In this document: one piece after another, positions 7,340-15,400 of the stretch
How the letters are laid out: each line of letters starts with the position of its first letter
Numbering within the stretch: the first letter of the stretch is position 1
From: Verrucomicrobiia bacterium
GTDB lineage: Bacteria > Verrucomicrobiota > Verrucomicrobiia > Verrucomicrobiales > Akkermansiaceae
Reading direction: 5' to 3'
Assembly (NCBI GenBank): GCA_030432565.1
Contig: JAUIGV010000003.1
Location: 124,001 to 188,000 of the forward strand
DNA length: 64,000 nucleotides
The notes under the pieces: generated by a model
The model's database searches: none
Seen by the model: the letters and a program-made list of their open reading frames with translations, nothing else
Told to the model about the DNA's origin: nothing
Made by a program: the position numbers and the translations under genes

Positions 7340-8344
7340 CTACTCGGCAAAAATTCCGGTGGTGACCGGAGGGGTTTCGTGATCTTCGTAAATGATGCGG
7401 ATGGAGGCTTCCGGGAATTTTTTGAAGAGTGCTTTGGGATCGTCCGAAAGGCAGGCGGCGGTTGCCAGGGGATCGGTCATTTTGGCTTCCGGCATAATGA
7501 CGGAGGCGGCGCGGCGGGTGGTGAGTCCGAGTCCGGTGCGGAGATCGATGAGGTGGGAATAGGTTTTGCCTCCGGTGGTGACGCGCTGGAAAAGATCACC
7601 GGAGGTTGAGACGGCGCAGTTTTTGAGCGGCACGCTTTCGGTGGGAGTGAGGCGGAAGGTGCGAAGGCCGATATTCCACCCTTCTTTTCCAGGTGGCGGG
7701 TCACCCATGCGCAAGTCTCCGGCGGCGGCGACGAGGGTTTGGGTGAAGCCCATTTTGACAAGGTGTTCGAAGATGAGATCGGCTGCAAAGCCTTTGGCAA
7801 TGCCTCCAAGGTCGAGTTGCAAGTCCTTGCGCTTCACGGCGATGGTTCGTCTTTCTTCATCGAAGATCAGGAATTCGATCCCGCAGCGGCTGCGGGCGGC
7901 TGAGATTTCCTCCTCGGACGGGACCTTCCTGGTTCTGCGGGTTTCACGCCAGAGGTGGGTGAGCGGGCCGAAGGTGGGGTCGAAGATTCCCCCGGTTTCT
8001 TTGGCCAGTTTCTTACCGAGGAGGAGGACGTCGAAGAGTTCCTTGCTGACGGGAACGGGCACGCCGGGTTCAGATTTGGTGAGGCGGTTGAGTTCGGAGT
8101 TTGGGTCGTAGTCGGTGGCGCGATGTCCGAAGTCTTCGGCAAGATCCAGCGCCTCTTGCATGGCAAGATAGCCTTCCCCGGGGTCTTTGCCATGGGTGAT
8201 GATTTTGAAGAGGGTGCCCATGAGCGGGCGCTCGCTTTCGACGCGCACGATGGCGGGTGGTTCATGCGATTTTTCCTCTTCAGCAGGGCGCTTGTCCTGA
8301 CCGCAGGCCGAAAGGAGGAGGAGGGGGAGCAGAAGGTAGCGCAT
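7340..8344 (-). CDS. apbE: ApbE-family FAD:protein FMN transferase, lipoprotein
   Basis: ApbE attaches FMN covalently to Thr/Ser residues of periplasmic flavoproteins such as NqrB, NqrC or RnfG, using FAD as donor. The product has a lipoprotein signal with lipobox LLSAC near residue 14, so it is anchored outside the inner membrane. Family motifs are clear: PLMGTLFKI near the start, DLGGIAKGFAADLI in the FAD-binding part, and the C-terminal SGD...YSHLIDLRTG, the metal and flavin site. The length of 334 residues is normal. Its ATG at 8344-8342 shares one base with the stop codon of the upstream HAD gene, so translation is probably coupled; a GTG one codon earlier is an alternative start. The flavoprotein substrate is not encoded nearby. 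Confidence 0.88.
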   Translation of the reverse strand: MRYLLLPLLLLSACGQDKRPAEEEKSHEPPAIVRVESERPLMGTLFKIITHGKDPGEGYLAMQEALDLAEDFGHRATDYDPNSELNRLTKSEPGVPVPVSKELFDVLLLGKKLAKETGGIFDPTFGPLTHLWRETRRTRKVPSEEEISAARSRCGIEFLIFDEERRTIAVKRKDLQLDLGGIAKGFAADLIFEHLVKMGFTQTLVAAAGDLRMGDPPPGKEGWNIGLRTFRLTPTESVPLKNCAVSTSGDLFQRVTTGGKTYSHLIDLRTGLGLTTRRAASVIMPEAKMTDPLATAACLSDDPKALFKKFPEASIRIIYEDHETPPVTTGIFAE

Positions 8345-8985
8345 CACAGGTCTTCAAGAAATTCGACGAGGGAGGGATATTGGTATTCCGCTGCCGAAAA
8401 ATCAATGCATTGCGTGATCCGGTTTGGGATGGCTGCGACGGGACAGCCAACTTCGTGGGCGGACTTCATTCCGTTGAGAGAGTCCTCGATGACGAGGCAT
8501 TTTGGAGCGGGCAGTCCGATGCGCCTGACTGCTTCGGCGTAAAGGTCGGGTGCAGGCTTGATGCGAGGGGCGTCTTCGCGCGCGATGATGTGATCGAATG
8601 ATTCGAGAAGATCCAACTTCTCGAGCCAGCCATCGACCCACTTGTGGTTGGAGCTGGAGACAATGGCGGTCGGTATTTCCCTTTCCTGGCAAAAGTCAAC
8701 GGCATCGCGAACGCCCGGCATGGCGTCCAGTTTGGCAATCTCCTCCCGGATCCACTTGTTGCGGGCGATTCCGATGGTTTGCCAGTCGAAGGTCTTACCG
8801 GTGAGGTCTTCGAGCATGGTCTCGGGTGACCAGGTGTTGAAGTCCGAGCCGATGCATTTCACGTATTCCTCGAGGGGCAGGTCATGGCCGTTCTCGACGA
8901 AGACCCCGCGCATCGATTCATAAATCGACCATTCGGTGTCGAGGATGACTCCATCGAAGTCAAAGAGGATGGCATCAGCTTCCAT
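8344..8985 (-). CDS. HAD-superfamily phosphatase/phosphomutase-like hydrolase
   Basis: This 213-residue cytoplasmic protein has the HAD motifs in order: motif I LFDFDGVILDTEW near the N-terminus with the nucleophilic Asp, motif II IVSSSN, a Lys in KPAPDLY, and motif IV VIEDSLNGMKSA. The four-helix cap between motifs I and II and the GVILDTE sequence place it with the beta-phosphoglucomutase and phosphoglycolate-phosphatase-like branch. The exact sugar phosphate substrate cannot be told. The start at 8985 puts motif I at residues 5-10, as is normal; the frame is open to 9174, but that would add a non-conserved extension. It is the first gene of a minus-strand run with apbE. Confidence 0.83.
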   Translation of the reverse strand: MEADAILFDFDGVILDTEWSIYESMRGVFVENGHDLPLEEYVKCIGSDFNTWSPETMLEDLTGKTFDWQTIGIARNKWIREEIAKLDAMPGVRDAVDFCQEREIPTAIVSSSNHKWVDGWLEKLDLLESFDHIIAREDAPRIKPAPDLYAEAVRRIGLPAPKCLVIEDSLNGMKSAHEVGCPVAAIPNRITQCIDFSAAEYQYPSLVEFLEDL

Positions 8986-9118
8986 GCGTGAGAGGTAGCT
9001 TGGATTGGCGAGGTGGCAATGAGGAATGACTGTTTCCTTCAACCCAAAGCGAAGATTTCGATTAGGTTCGGTGAAGAATGAGGGATTGAAATTCCACCAA
9101 AAATTGAAAGGGTCGGTG

Positions 9119-9478
9119 ATGAATTTTTCGGTCGATGACGCGCGGATCCACATGGTGGCCAAGTCCGGAGTCACCGAAGAGACCCCATTTGGGCCGGAGG
9201 TTCTGGTCTACAAGGTGCTGGGAAAAATGTTCGCGACCCTGGGGTTCGAGAACGAAGTCGGGCGTATGAATTTGAAGTGTGATCCGGATCGTGCGCTGGA
9301 GTTGCGTGACGAGCATGAGGCGGTCCTGCCGGGTTACCACATGAACAAGAAGCATTGGAATACCCTGGTTCTGGATGGCTCTTTATCGGGTGATTTGGTG
9401 AGTGAACTGATCGATCACTCCTATGATTTGGTGGTAGAGGGAATGTCGAAAAAATTGAGAGAGAGTCTGGAGAAATGA
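9119..9478 (+). CDS. MmcQ/YjbR-family (DUF419) protein
   Basis: The product has 119 residues, the usual size of this small DNA-binding-like fold (CyaY-like). Recognisable family signatures are TPFGPEVLVYKVLGKMF, NLKCDPDRALELR and PGYHMNKKHWNT. The biochemical role of the family is unknown. The ATG at 9119 has GAAAGGG a few bases upstream and gives the standard N-terminus, so it is preferred over the open frame beginning at 9026. The stop overlaps the start of the next gene as ATGA at 9475-9478, so the two are translationally coupled. Confidence 0.85.
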   Translation: MNFSVDDARIHMVAKSGVTEETPFGPEVLVYKVLGKMFATLGFENEVGRMNLKCDPDRALELRDEHEAVLPGYHMNKKHWNTLVLDGSLSGDLVSELIDHSYDLVVEGMSKKLRESLEK

Positions 9479-10143
9479 AATTGGTTATCGGCGATATTCA
9501 TGGCTGCCGGACGGCGCTGGAGACGATGTTCGAGGTGGTTGTGCCCTCAAATGAGGATTTGATTGTGACCTTGGGAGATTATGTGGACCGGGGGCCCGAT
9601 TCAAAAGGAGTGATCGATTATTTGCTTGAGAAAAAGAGAACCCACAAACTGGTTCATCTGATGGGGAATCATGAAATCCAGATGATTAGGGCTCTGGAAA
9701 GCAAGCAGGACTGCGAGCGGTTTTTGAGTGGCATGTGCGGAGGGCGGGACACGCTCGAGTCTTATGGCGGAGGTTTTGAAGACGTTCCGGAAGAGCATTG
9801 GGAGTTCATCAAGAAGGCAGAGCTCTATCACGAGCTGGACGCTTTTATTTTGGTCCACGCCGGAGTGGAGGCTGGTCTGCCGGTTGATGAGCAGGACCGG
9901 GAGACTTATTACTATCAAAGGTTTTACAGTCAGCAGCCACATCGGTCTGGAAAGACGGTGGTGTGCGGCCATACCATCCAGGGTGACCTGCCAACAAATT
10001 TGGGCTACGCGATTTGTCTCGATACCTGTGCTTATGGTGGAGGGTGGCTGAGTGCGCTGGATTTGGATTCCGGGAGGATTTGGCAGACCAACGAAAAGGG
10101 CGGATCCCGCGAGATGATGCTGGGAGACCTGCCGGTGGGTTAA
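9475..10143 (+). CDS. Calcineurin-like ser/thr protein phosphatase family enzyme
   Basis: This 222-residue metallophosphoesterase has the dinuclear metal motifs of the PPP phosphatase/ApaH branch: GDIHG at residues 6-10, GDYVDRGPDS near 36-45, and GNHE near 65. Later metal ligands are in ILVHAGVEAG and CGHTIQG. It could dephosphorylate proteins, as in bacterial PrpA/PrpB, or dinucleoside polyphosphates. Sequence alone cannot decide. There is no signal peptide, so it acts in the cytoplasm. The start overlaps the MmcQ-like gene by four bases, and the TAA stop overlaps the stop of the convergent gene. Confidence 0.84.
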   Translation: MKLVIGDIHGCRTALETMFEVVVPSNEDLIVTLGDYVDRGPDSKGVIDYLLEKKRTHKLVHLMGNHEIQMIRALESKQDCERFLSGMCGGRDTLESYGGGFEDVPEEHWEFIKKAELYHELDAFILVHAGVEAGLPVDEQDRETYYYQRFYSQQPHRSGKTVVCGHTIQGDLPTNLGYAICLDTCAYGGGWLSALDLDSGRIWQTNEKGGSREMMLGDLPVG

Positions 10144-10823
10144 TCGACCTCGAAGGTGATGGGATTGAATCCCATGCCACGAATGCCCGAGCCGGTGTTG
10201 AAGTAGGTCACTCCGTCGTGGAGGTGGCTTGAAAACGGCATGTGGGAATGACCGAAGTAGCATTTCGAAACATTCTCAAGCTCATCGTTGAGGAAGCCCG
10301 CCACTCTTGCAACGGTGGCGGCTTCGCGAAAGTAGAGTTGGTGAAACAGGCGGCTGAGACCGCAGGCATCAACGAGTCGGTAGAGCTTCCTGGACAACGT
10401 CCCCTTCGGAGAATCCTGACTCCAGGCCTGACGATATTGCCTGAGTTTCTCCGGGGTCATCCCCCAGTTGCTGCAATCGCCGTGGAGGAAGAGGTGGGAG
10501 CCCAGACGAAGGTGATCCTCGTGAAGGTGGAATTTGGGATGTGAGGGAATTCGTTCGCGAAAGCGGGTGAGGCAATCGTGGTTTCCCAACACGTAGTGGA
10601 TTTCCAGCGTTGGAAAGCGGTTCCTGAGTTTTTTCAGCCAGCATAAGGCCGCCTCAATACTCTCTTCTTCGCTGCTGAAATGGCTCCAGCGAAAGTCGAA
10701 GGTGTCGCCGTTGAGGACGAGGATTTTAACGGTCCCGAGTCGGGGAAGGATTCCGTCAAAAAGAGTTTCGCCATCGGAGCGACCAGCAAAGAGGTGGAGG
10801 TCGGAGACGACGAGGCCGGTCAT
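10140..10823 (-). CDS. LpxH-like metallophosphoesterase
   Basis: This 227-residue calcineurin-like phosphoesterase has DLHLFAGRSDGE, LNGDTFDFRW, VLGNHD, LHGDCSNWG and GHSHMPF as metal-binding motifs. The short form with DLHL, GDTFDF and the late HGD and GHSH motifs resembles UDP-2,3-diacylglucosamine diphosphatase (LpxH/LpxI functional class) of lipid A synthesis, and also other small phosphoesterases. Lipid A synthesis would fit a Gram-negative envelope but is not shown. The gene starts three bases after the gatB stop on the same strand, so the two probably share an mRNA. It converges on the phosphatase gene, and both use the palindrome TTAA at 10140-10143 as stop codon. Confidence 0.75.
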   Translation of the reverse strand: MTGLVVSDLHLFAGRSDGETLFDGILPRLGTVKILVLNGDTFDFRWSHFSSEEESIEAALCWLKKLRNRFPTLEIHYVLGNHDCLTRFRERIPSHPKFHLHEDHLRLGSHLFLHGDCSNWGMTPEKLRQYRQAWSQDSPKGTLSRKLYRLVDACGLSRLFHQLYFREAATVARVAGFLNDELENVSKCYFGHSHMPFSSHLHDGVTYFNTGSGIRGMGFNPITFEVD

Positions 10824-10826
10824 TCT

Positions 10827-12290
10827 TTAGAGAAGCTTCGACCTTAAACCTTCGGTGACAATCCTCGGGTTGGCTTTCCCCTTTGAGGCTTTCATGACCT
10901 GGCCGGTGAGGAAGTTGAGGAGCTTTTCGTTGCCGCCCTGGATCTCGGCCACCTTATCGGGGTTGGCGGCGATCACTTCGTCGATGAGGGAGTCGATGGC
11001 TCCGGTGTCAGCGGGTTCGAAGCCCATTTCCTTGGCGAGAGCGGCGGGGTCTTTTTCCGGGGCGTCCCAAAGGGCGGTGAATAGTTCCTTGGCCTGGCTG
11101 TTGGAAACAGTGCCGGCTTCAATGAGATTGAGAACGTCGGAGAGCTTTGCCGGGGTGACGGGGGAGTCCTGGATCTCGACGGACTTTTCGTTGAGGAGTC
11201 CGAGGAGGTTGTTGATGATCCAGTTGGCGACCTTCTTGCCGGGAGCCTTGGCCGAGGCAACGGTGGCTTCAAAGTACGAGACAAGCTGGACATCAGAGGT
11301 GATGACCGAGGCATCGTAATTGGTTAGTCCAAGCTCTTTCTGGAAACGGGCCGATTTTTCGTGCGGGAGTTCGGGGACGAGAGGGCGGACTTTCTCGATG
11401 TAGGCTGCGGTTTTTACCGGGAGGAGATCGGGATCAGGGAAGTAGCGGTAGTCGTGGGCGTCTTCCTTGGTGCGCATTTCCTGGGTTTCGCCGAGATCCT
11501 CGTCCCAACGCCAGGTGGCCTGAACGAGGGTTTCGCCATTGTCGAGCGCTTCGCATTGGCGGGCGACTTCGTAGTGAATGGCGCGCCGCACGGCCGAGGT
11601 GGAGTTCATGTTTTTGAGCTCGATTTTGGTGCCGAGGGGATCGCTTTCGTTTTTGCGCACCGAGATGTTCACGTCGCAGCGCATCTGGCCCTTGTCCATG
11701 TCGGCATCCGAGATGCCTCCGGCGATGAGGATTTGCTGAAGAGACTTCAGGTAGGCGAATGTTTCTTCGGCGGACTCAATGTCGGGCTCGGTGACGATTT
11801 CCATGAGCGGGGTGCCGGCCCGGTTGAAATCGATGAGGGTGGTTTTGGCGAGGTGAGTGGACTTGGCGACATCTTCCTCGAGGTGAATGCGATTGAGCTC
11901 CACGACCTTGCCGGGGTTCTTGATCTTTTTCTGGGCGTCTTTGGGATAGTTGTGATCGTAAAGAGGGACTCCGCCGCCGAGGCAGAGGGGAAGGTCCATC
12001 TGGGTGATCTGGTAGTCCTTCGGCATGTCCGGGTAGAAGTAGTTCTTGCGATCCCAAACCACGGTGGGCGGGGTGGAGCAGCCGAGAAGCATGCCTGACA
12101 GGATGGTGCGCTCGATGGCAAACTCATTGAGCACCGGCAGGGCACCCGGGAGTCCCAGGCAGGTTGGGCAGGTGTGGGTATTCGGTTCGTCCGCAAAGGA
12201 GGTTTCACATCCGCAGAACATCTTGGTGTTCGTTTTGATCTGGCAATGGACCTCGAGTCCGATGGTGACGATGTAGTCTGAAACTGGCAC
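10827..12290 (-). CDS. gatB: Aspartyl/glutamyl-tRNA(Asn/Gln) amidotransferase subunit B
   Basis: GatB is the tRNA-binding and kinase subunit of GatCAB, which converts misacylated Glu-tRNA(Gln) or Asp-tRNA(Asn) to the correct amide. The 487-residue product begins with IGLEVHCQIKTNTKMFCGC and contains CPTCLGLPGALPVLN, KNYFYPDMPKDYQITQ, and the C-terminal YqeY/GatB helical domain ending in NPRIVTEGLRSKL. The Cys residues of the zinc site (CGC and CPTC) are present. Its length is typical and nothing is missing. gatA and gatC are not in the window, so they must be elsewhere. It is transcribed away from the CotH-type gene. Confidence 0.96.
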   Translation of the reverse strand: MPVSDYIVTIGLEVHCQIKTNTKMFCGCETSFADEPNTHTCPTCLGLPGALPVLNEFAIERTILSGMLLGCSTPPTVVWDRKNYFYPDMPKDYQITQMDLPLCLGGGVPLYDHNYPKDAQKKIKNPGKVVELNRIHLEEDVAKSTHLAKTTLIDFNRAGTPLMEIVTEPDIESAEETFAYLKSLQQILIAGGISDADMDKGQMRCDVNISVRKNESDPLGTKIELKNMNSTSAVRRAIHYEVARQCEALDNGETLVQATWRWDEDLGETQEMRTKEDAHDYRYFPDPDLLPVKTAAYIEKVRPLVPELPHEKSARFQKELGLTNYDASVITSDVQLVSYFEATVASAKAPGKKVANWIINNLLGLLNEKSVEIQDSPVTPAKLSDVLNLIEAGTVSNSQAKELFTALWDAPEKDPAALAKEMGFEPADTGAIDSLIDEVIAANPDKVAEIQGGNEKLLNFLTGQVMKASKGKANPRIVTEGLRSKLL

Positions 12291-12389
12291 GGGCTTTGTT
12301 TAAACGGGAAATCGGTGAATCTAAAACCCTAAACCTGCCGAGGTTCGATTTTGGTGGGAAAAATCCAACATGCGGCGCGGTTTCGGTCC

Positions 12390-12419
12390 TTGTCACGGTT
12401 GTTTGTGAATTCGTATGCT
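12390..12419 (+). promoter_or_regulatory. Candidate sigma-70-like promoter close to the start codon
   Basis: TTGTCA at 12390-12395 and TATGCT at 12414-12419 are separated by 18 bases, close to the sigma-70 consensus. Transcription would begin near 12426, which is the A of the start codon of the CotH-type gene, so the mRNA could be leaderless. No Shine-Dalgarno sequence precedes that ATG, which agrees. Read by eye only. Confidence 0.4.
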
Positions 12420-12425
12420 TAAAAA

Positions 12426-15400
12426 ATGCTCCGCCACCTCCTTATGGTTTCTCTGTTTTTTGTAACCCGCATGGCTTCTGCCCAGGTTCCGGTAATCGAG
12501 AGTTTTTCCGTTGATTCGCCGGTAATCAATGTGGGGGGCTCTGCCACTCTGAGCTGGGAGGTGTCCAATTTCGATTCTCTCACGATCAATGGAGCTGCCG
12601 TTGAGAATGGCGCGGTTGAGGTTCCGGTTTCGCCCCTTGTTACGACTTTATACACACTCAGTGCAACGAATGCGTTGGGTTCCAGCAGTGCCCAGGTCAC
12701 CGTGGCGGTGCAGGATGCCCCGGGACTGATTCCGGCAACAGGTCGCTTTATTGAGTTGGTGAAAAATACACCTTCAAATACACGGCTTCACATTTCGGAA
12801 ATCGAAGCCTTTGCACCAGGGGAGACTCCCGACGAGGTCGATGCTGATGGCACCAGCCAGAACGATCTCGTCCAGGCCGGTGCTCCGTCAACGGAGTATC
12901 CGCCGACCACGACCTCAATCCAGCACGGTCAGGCCAATTCGGTTTATGATGGTGATTTGGAGGCTGGTGCGGCGGTTTGGTCGACCAATCCGGGATTACC
13001 CGAGGTTCCCCGATATATGCTCGATCTTGGGAGAACGGAGGAAATTGACAAGGTGAGGATTTTTGGTCGGGCCGACACGTGCTGCACGGATCGACTCGAG
13101 AATTTTGTCGTGAACATATACGAGGACAATGGATCGGGGCTTCCGGGAGAACTTGTCAGTTCGGCGGCATTCCCCGGGACCGCGCCCTTTGGAAACAGCG
13201 GCTTCGTGGAGTTGGAGCTCGCCACGCCGGATCCGGGAATCACCCGTTTTGTAGCCGATCAAACGCTCCTTCCCGAAGGGGGGGCTTTGACCCTCTCGTG
13301 GACTGTGAATACCAATACGACTTCGGTGGTAATCGACCAAGGGGTGGGTGATGTCACCAGCCTGACTGATGCCTCGGGTGAGGGAAGTATCACTCTGAAT
13401 CCCGGGCCAACCGCGAGCCTGACTTACTTGCTGACCACAACCCGTCCCGCGGGCACCAGTGCAGCTGCGGTCGCGGTGGAGGTGACCGATCAACCGGTTA
13501 TTTTTTCGTTTGGCGCGGGGGAATCGCTCGTCGCACCCGGGACTTCGGTGACCTTGAACTGGGATGTCGCCAACACCACCGCACTGGATCTCAATGGCAC
13601 GGATGTCACCGGGCAATCGAGCCTTGTGGTCACGCCCTCGACCACCACGGATTACACCCTGACCGCGAGCAATGTAAACGGAACGATTTCGAAAGAGTTG
13701 CGGGTCAGGGTTGTTTTGCCCGGCGAGCCCATCATTTCGGAATTCCTCACGCAGAACGACAGTGGTTTGCTCGATGAAGATGGCGGCGCTTCCGACTGGA
13801 TCGAAATCCACAATCCGGGCAACGATCCGGTTCTGTTGGGAGGGTATTATTTGACGGATAATAGCGCCAATCCCACGAGGTGGACTTTTCCCAATACGAC
13901 CCTGGAACCGGGCGGGTATTTGGTCGTGTTTGCCAGCGGCAAGGATCGGGCGGTGGCGGGTTCCGAGTTGCATACGAATTTCAGCCTTTCTTCGAATGGT
14001 GAATATCTCGCTCTGGTGAAGCCGGATGGTTTTACCCGGGTCTCCGAATTTACCCCGACCTATCCCGAGCAACGCGTCGATGTTTCTTATGGTTTCGATT
14101 TTGAGGCCGCGGAAGACGGGTTCTTCACGACTCCTACTCCGGGGGCGGCCAATGCGGCGGGTTTTTCGGACTTCGTTTCAGATACGTCTTTTTCAGTGGA
14201 CCGCGGGATTTATGACAACCCGGTTTCGGTTGTAATTTCCACCGCGACACCAGGGGCGGAGATCCGTTATACTCTGGACAACTCAAAACCAACTGCCAAC
14301 ACCGGCATGGTCTACAGTTCACCGGTCGTTATTTCCGGGACCACGGTCTTGCGTGCCGCTGCGTTTAAGGAGGGATGCGTGCCGACAAATGTCGACACTC
14401 ACACCTACATTTTCACGTCTGATGTAATCGCCCATCCCAATATGGATACCGGGGTGACCCAGGACCCGGTGTATGGCCCGCAGATGGATGAATCGCTCAA
14501 GTCAATCCCAACCTTGTCGCTTACCTTTCAGGGAGATGTCAATCGAACCGAACGCGAGGTGTCGTTTGAGATGATCAATTTCGAAGACGGTCATGCGCAG
14601 GTGGATGCGGGAATGGAGCGCTTTGGAGGATACGTCACCAACTTCGCCAAGGTCAGCATGCGGGTGATTTTCAGAAAGCAATACGGGCCCGGCAAGCTGG
14701 AGTTTCCGCTCTTTGAAGATCAGGACTATGACATCCCGCCCGCGGAGCAATTCGATGGTCTCGACATCCGTGCAGGAAACCATGACATGTCTGCGCGGGG
14801 TGCCTACATGTCCGGCCGCTTTGTCGATGACTCCATGATTGAGATGGGCCAGATCGCCTCGCACGGACGGTTCGTGCATCTCTATCTCAACGGAATCTAC
14901 TGGGGCCAGTATCATCTGCGCGAGCGATGGAATGCCTCCATGCTTTCCGAGTATTTTGGAGGGGTAAAAGAAGACTACGAAGCGATCAACGCGAACAACG
15001 CCGGCGACCAGTTTTTGACCGGGGTTCCCTATGATGGCGATGGCACCTATTGGAATGAAACGCAGGCTCTTTTGAATGGGGCCACGCCATTTGCGTCGGC
15101 GCAGTCCCACCTCGATATGGCAAACATGATCGACTTCACCTTGCTCTGGGTCAGCGGCAATTCCGAGAGCGAGTTTCGCAGTGCCGGCTCGGTTCCTCTG
15201 GGAGTTCCGTTCAAGTTTTTCATGAAGGATCCAGACGGCTTTCTGAGGCCTCCGGGCCATCCTGCCGATCACAATGGACCACTCAATGCGATGGCCAAAC
15301 TCAGGGCTGAAGGGGACCCCGAATATCAGGTCCTTGTTGCTGATCGGATTCACAAGCACTTCTTCAATGACGGAGCCTTAAGCCCGGCAAAGGCGGTCTC

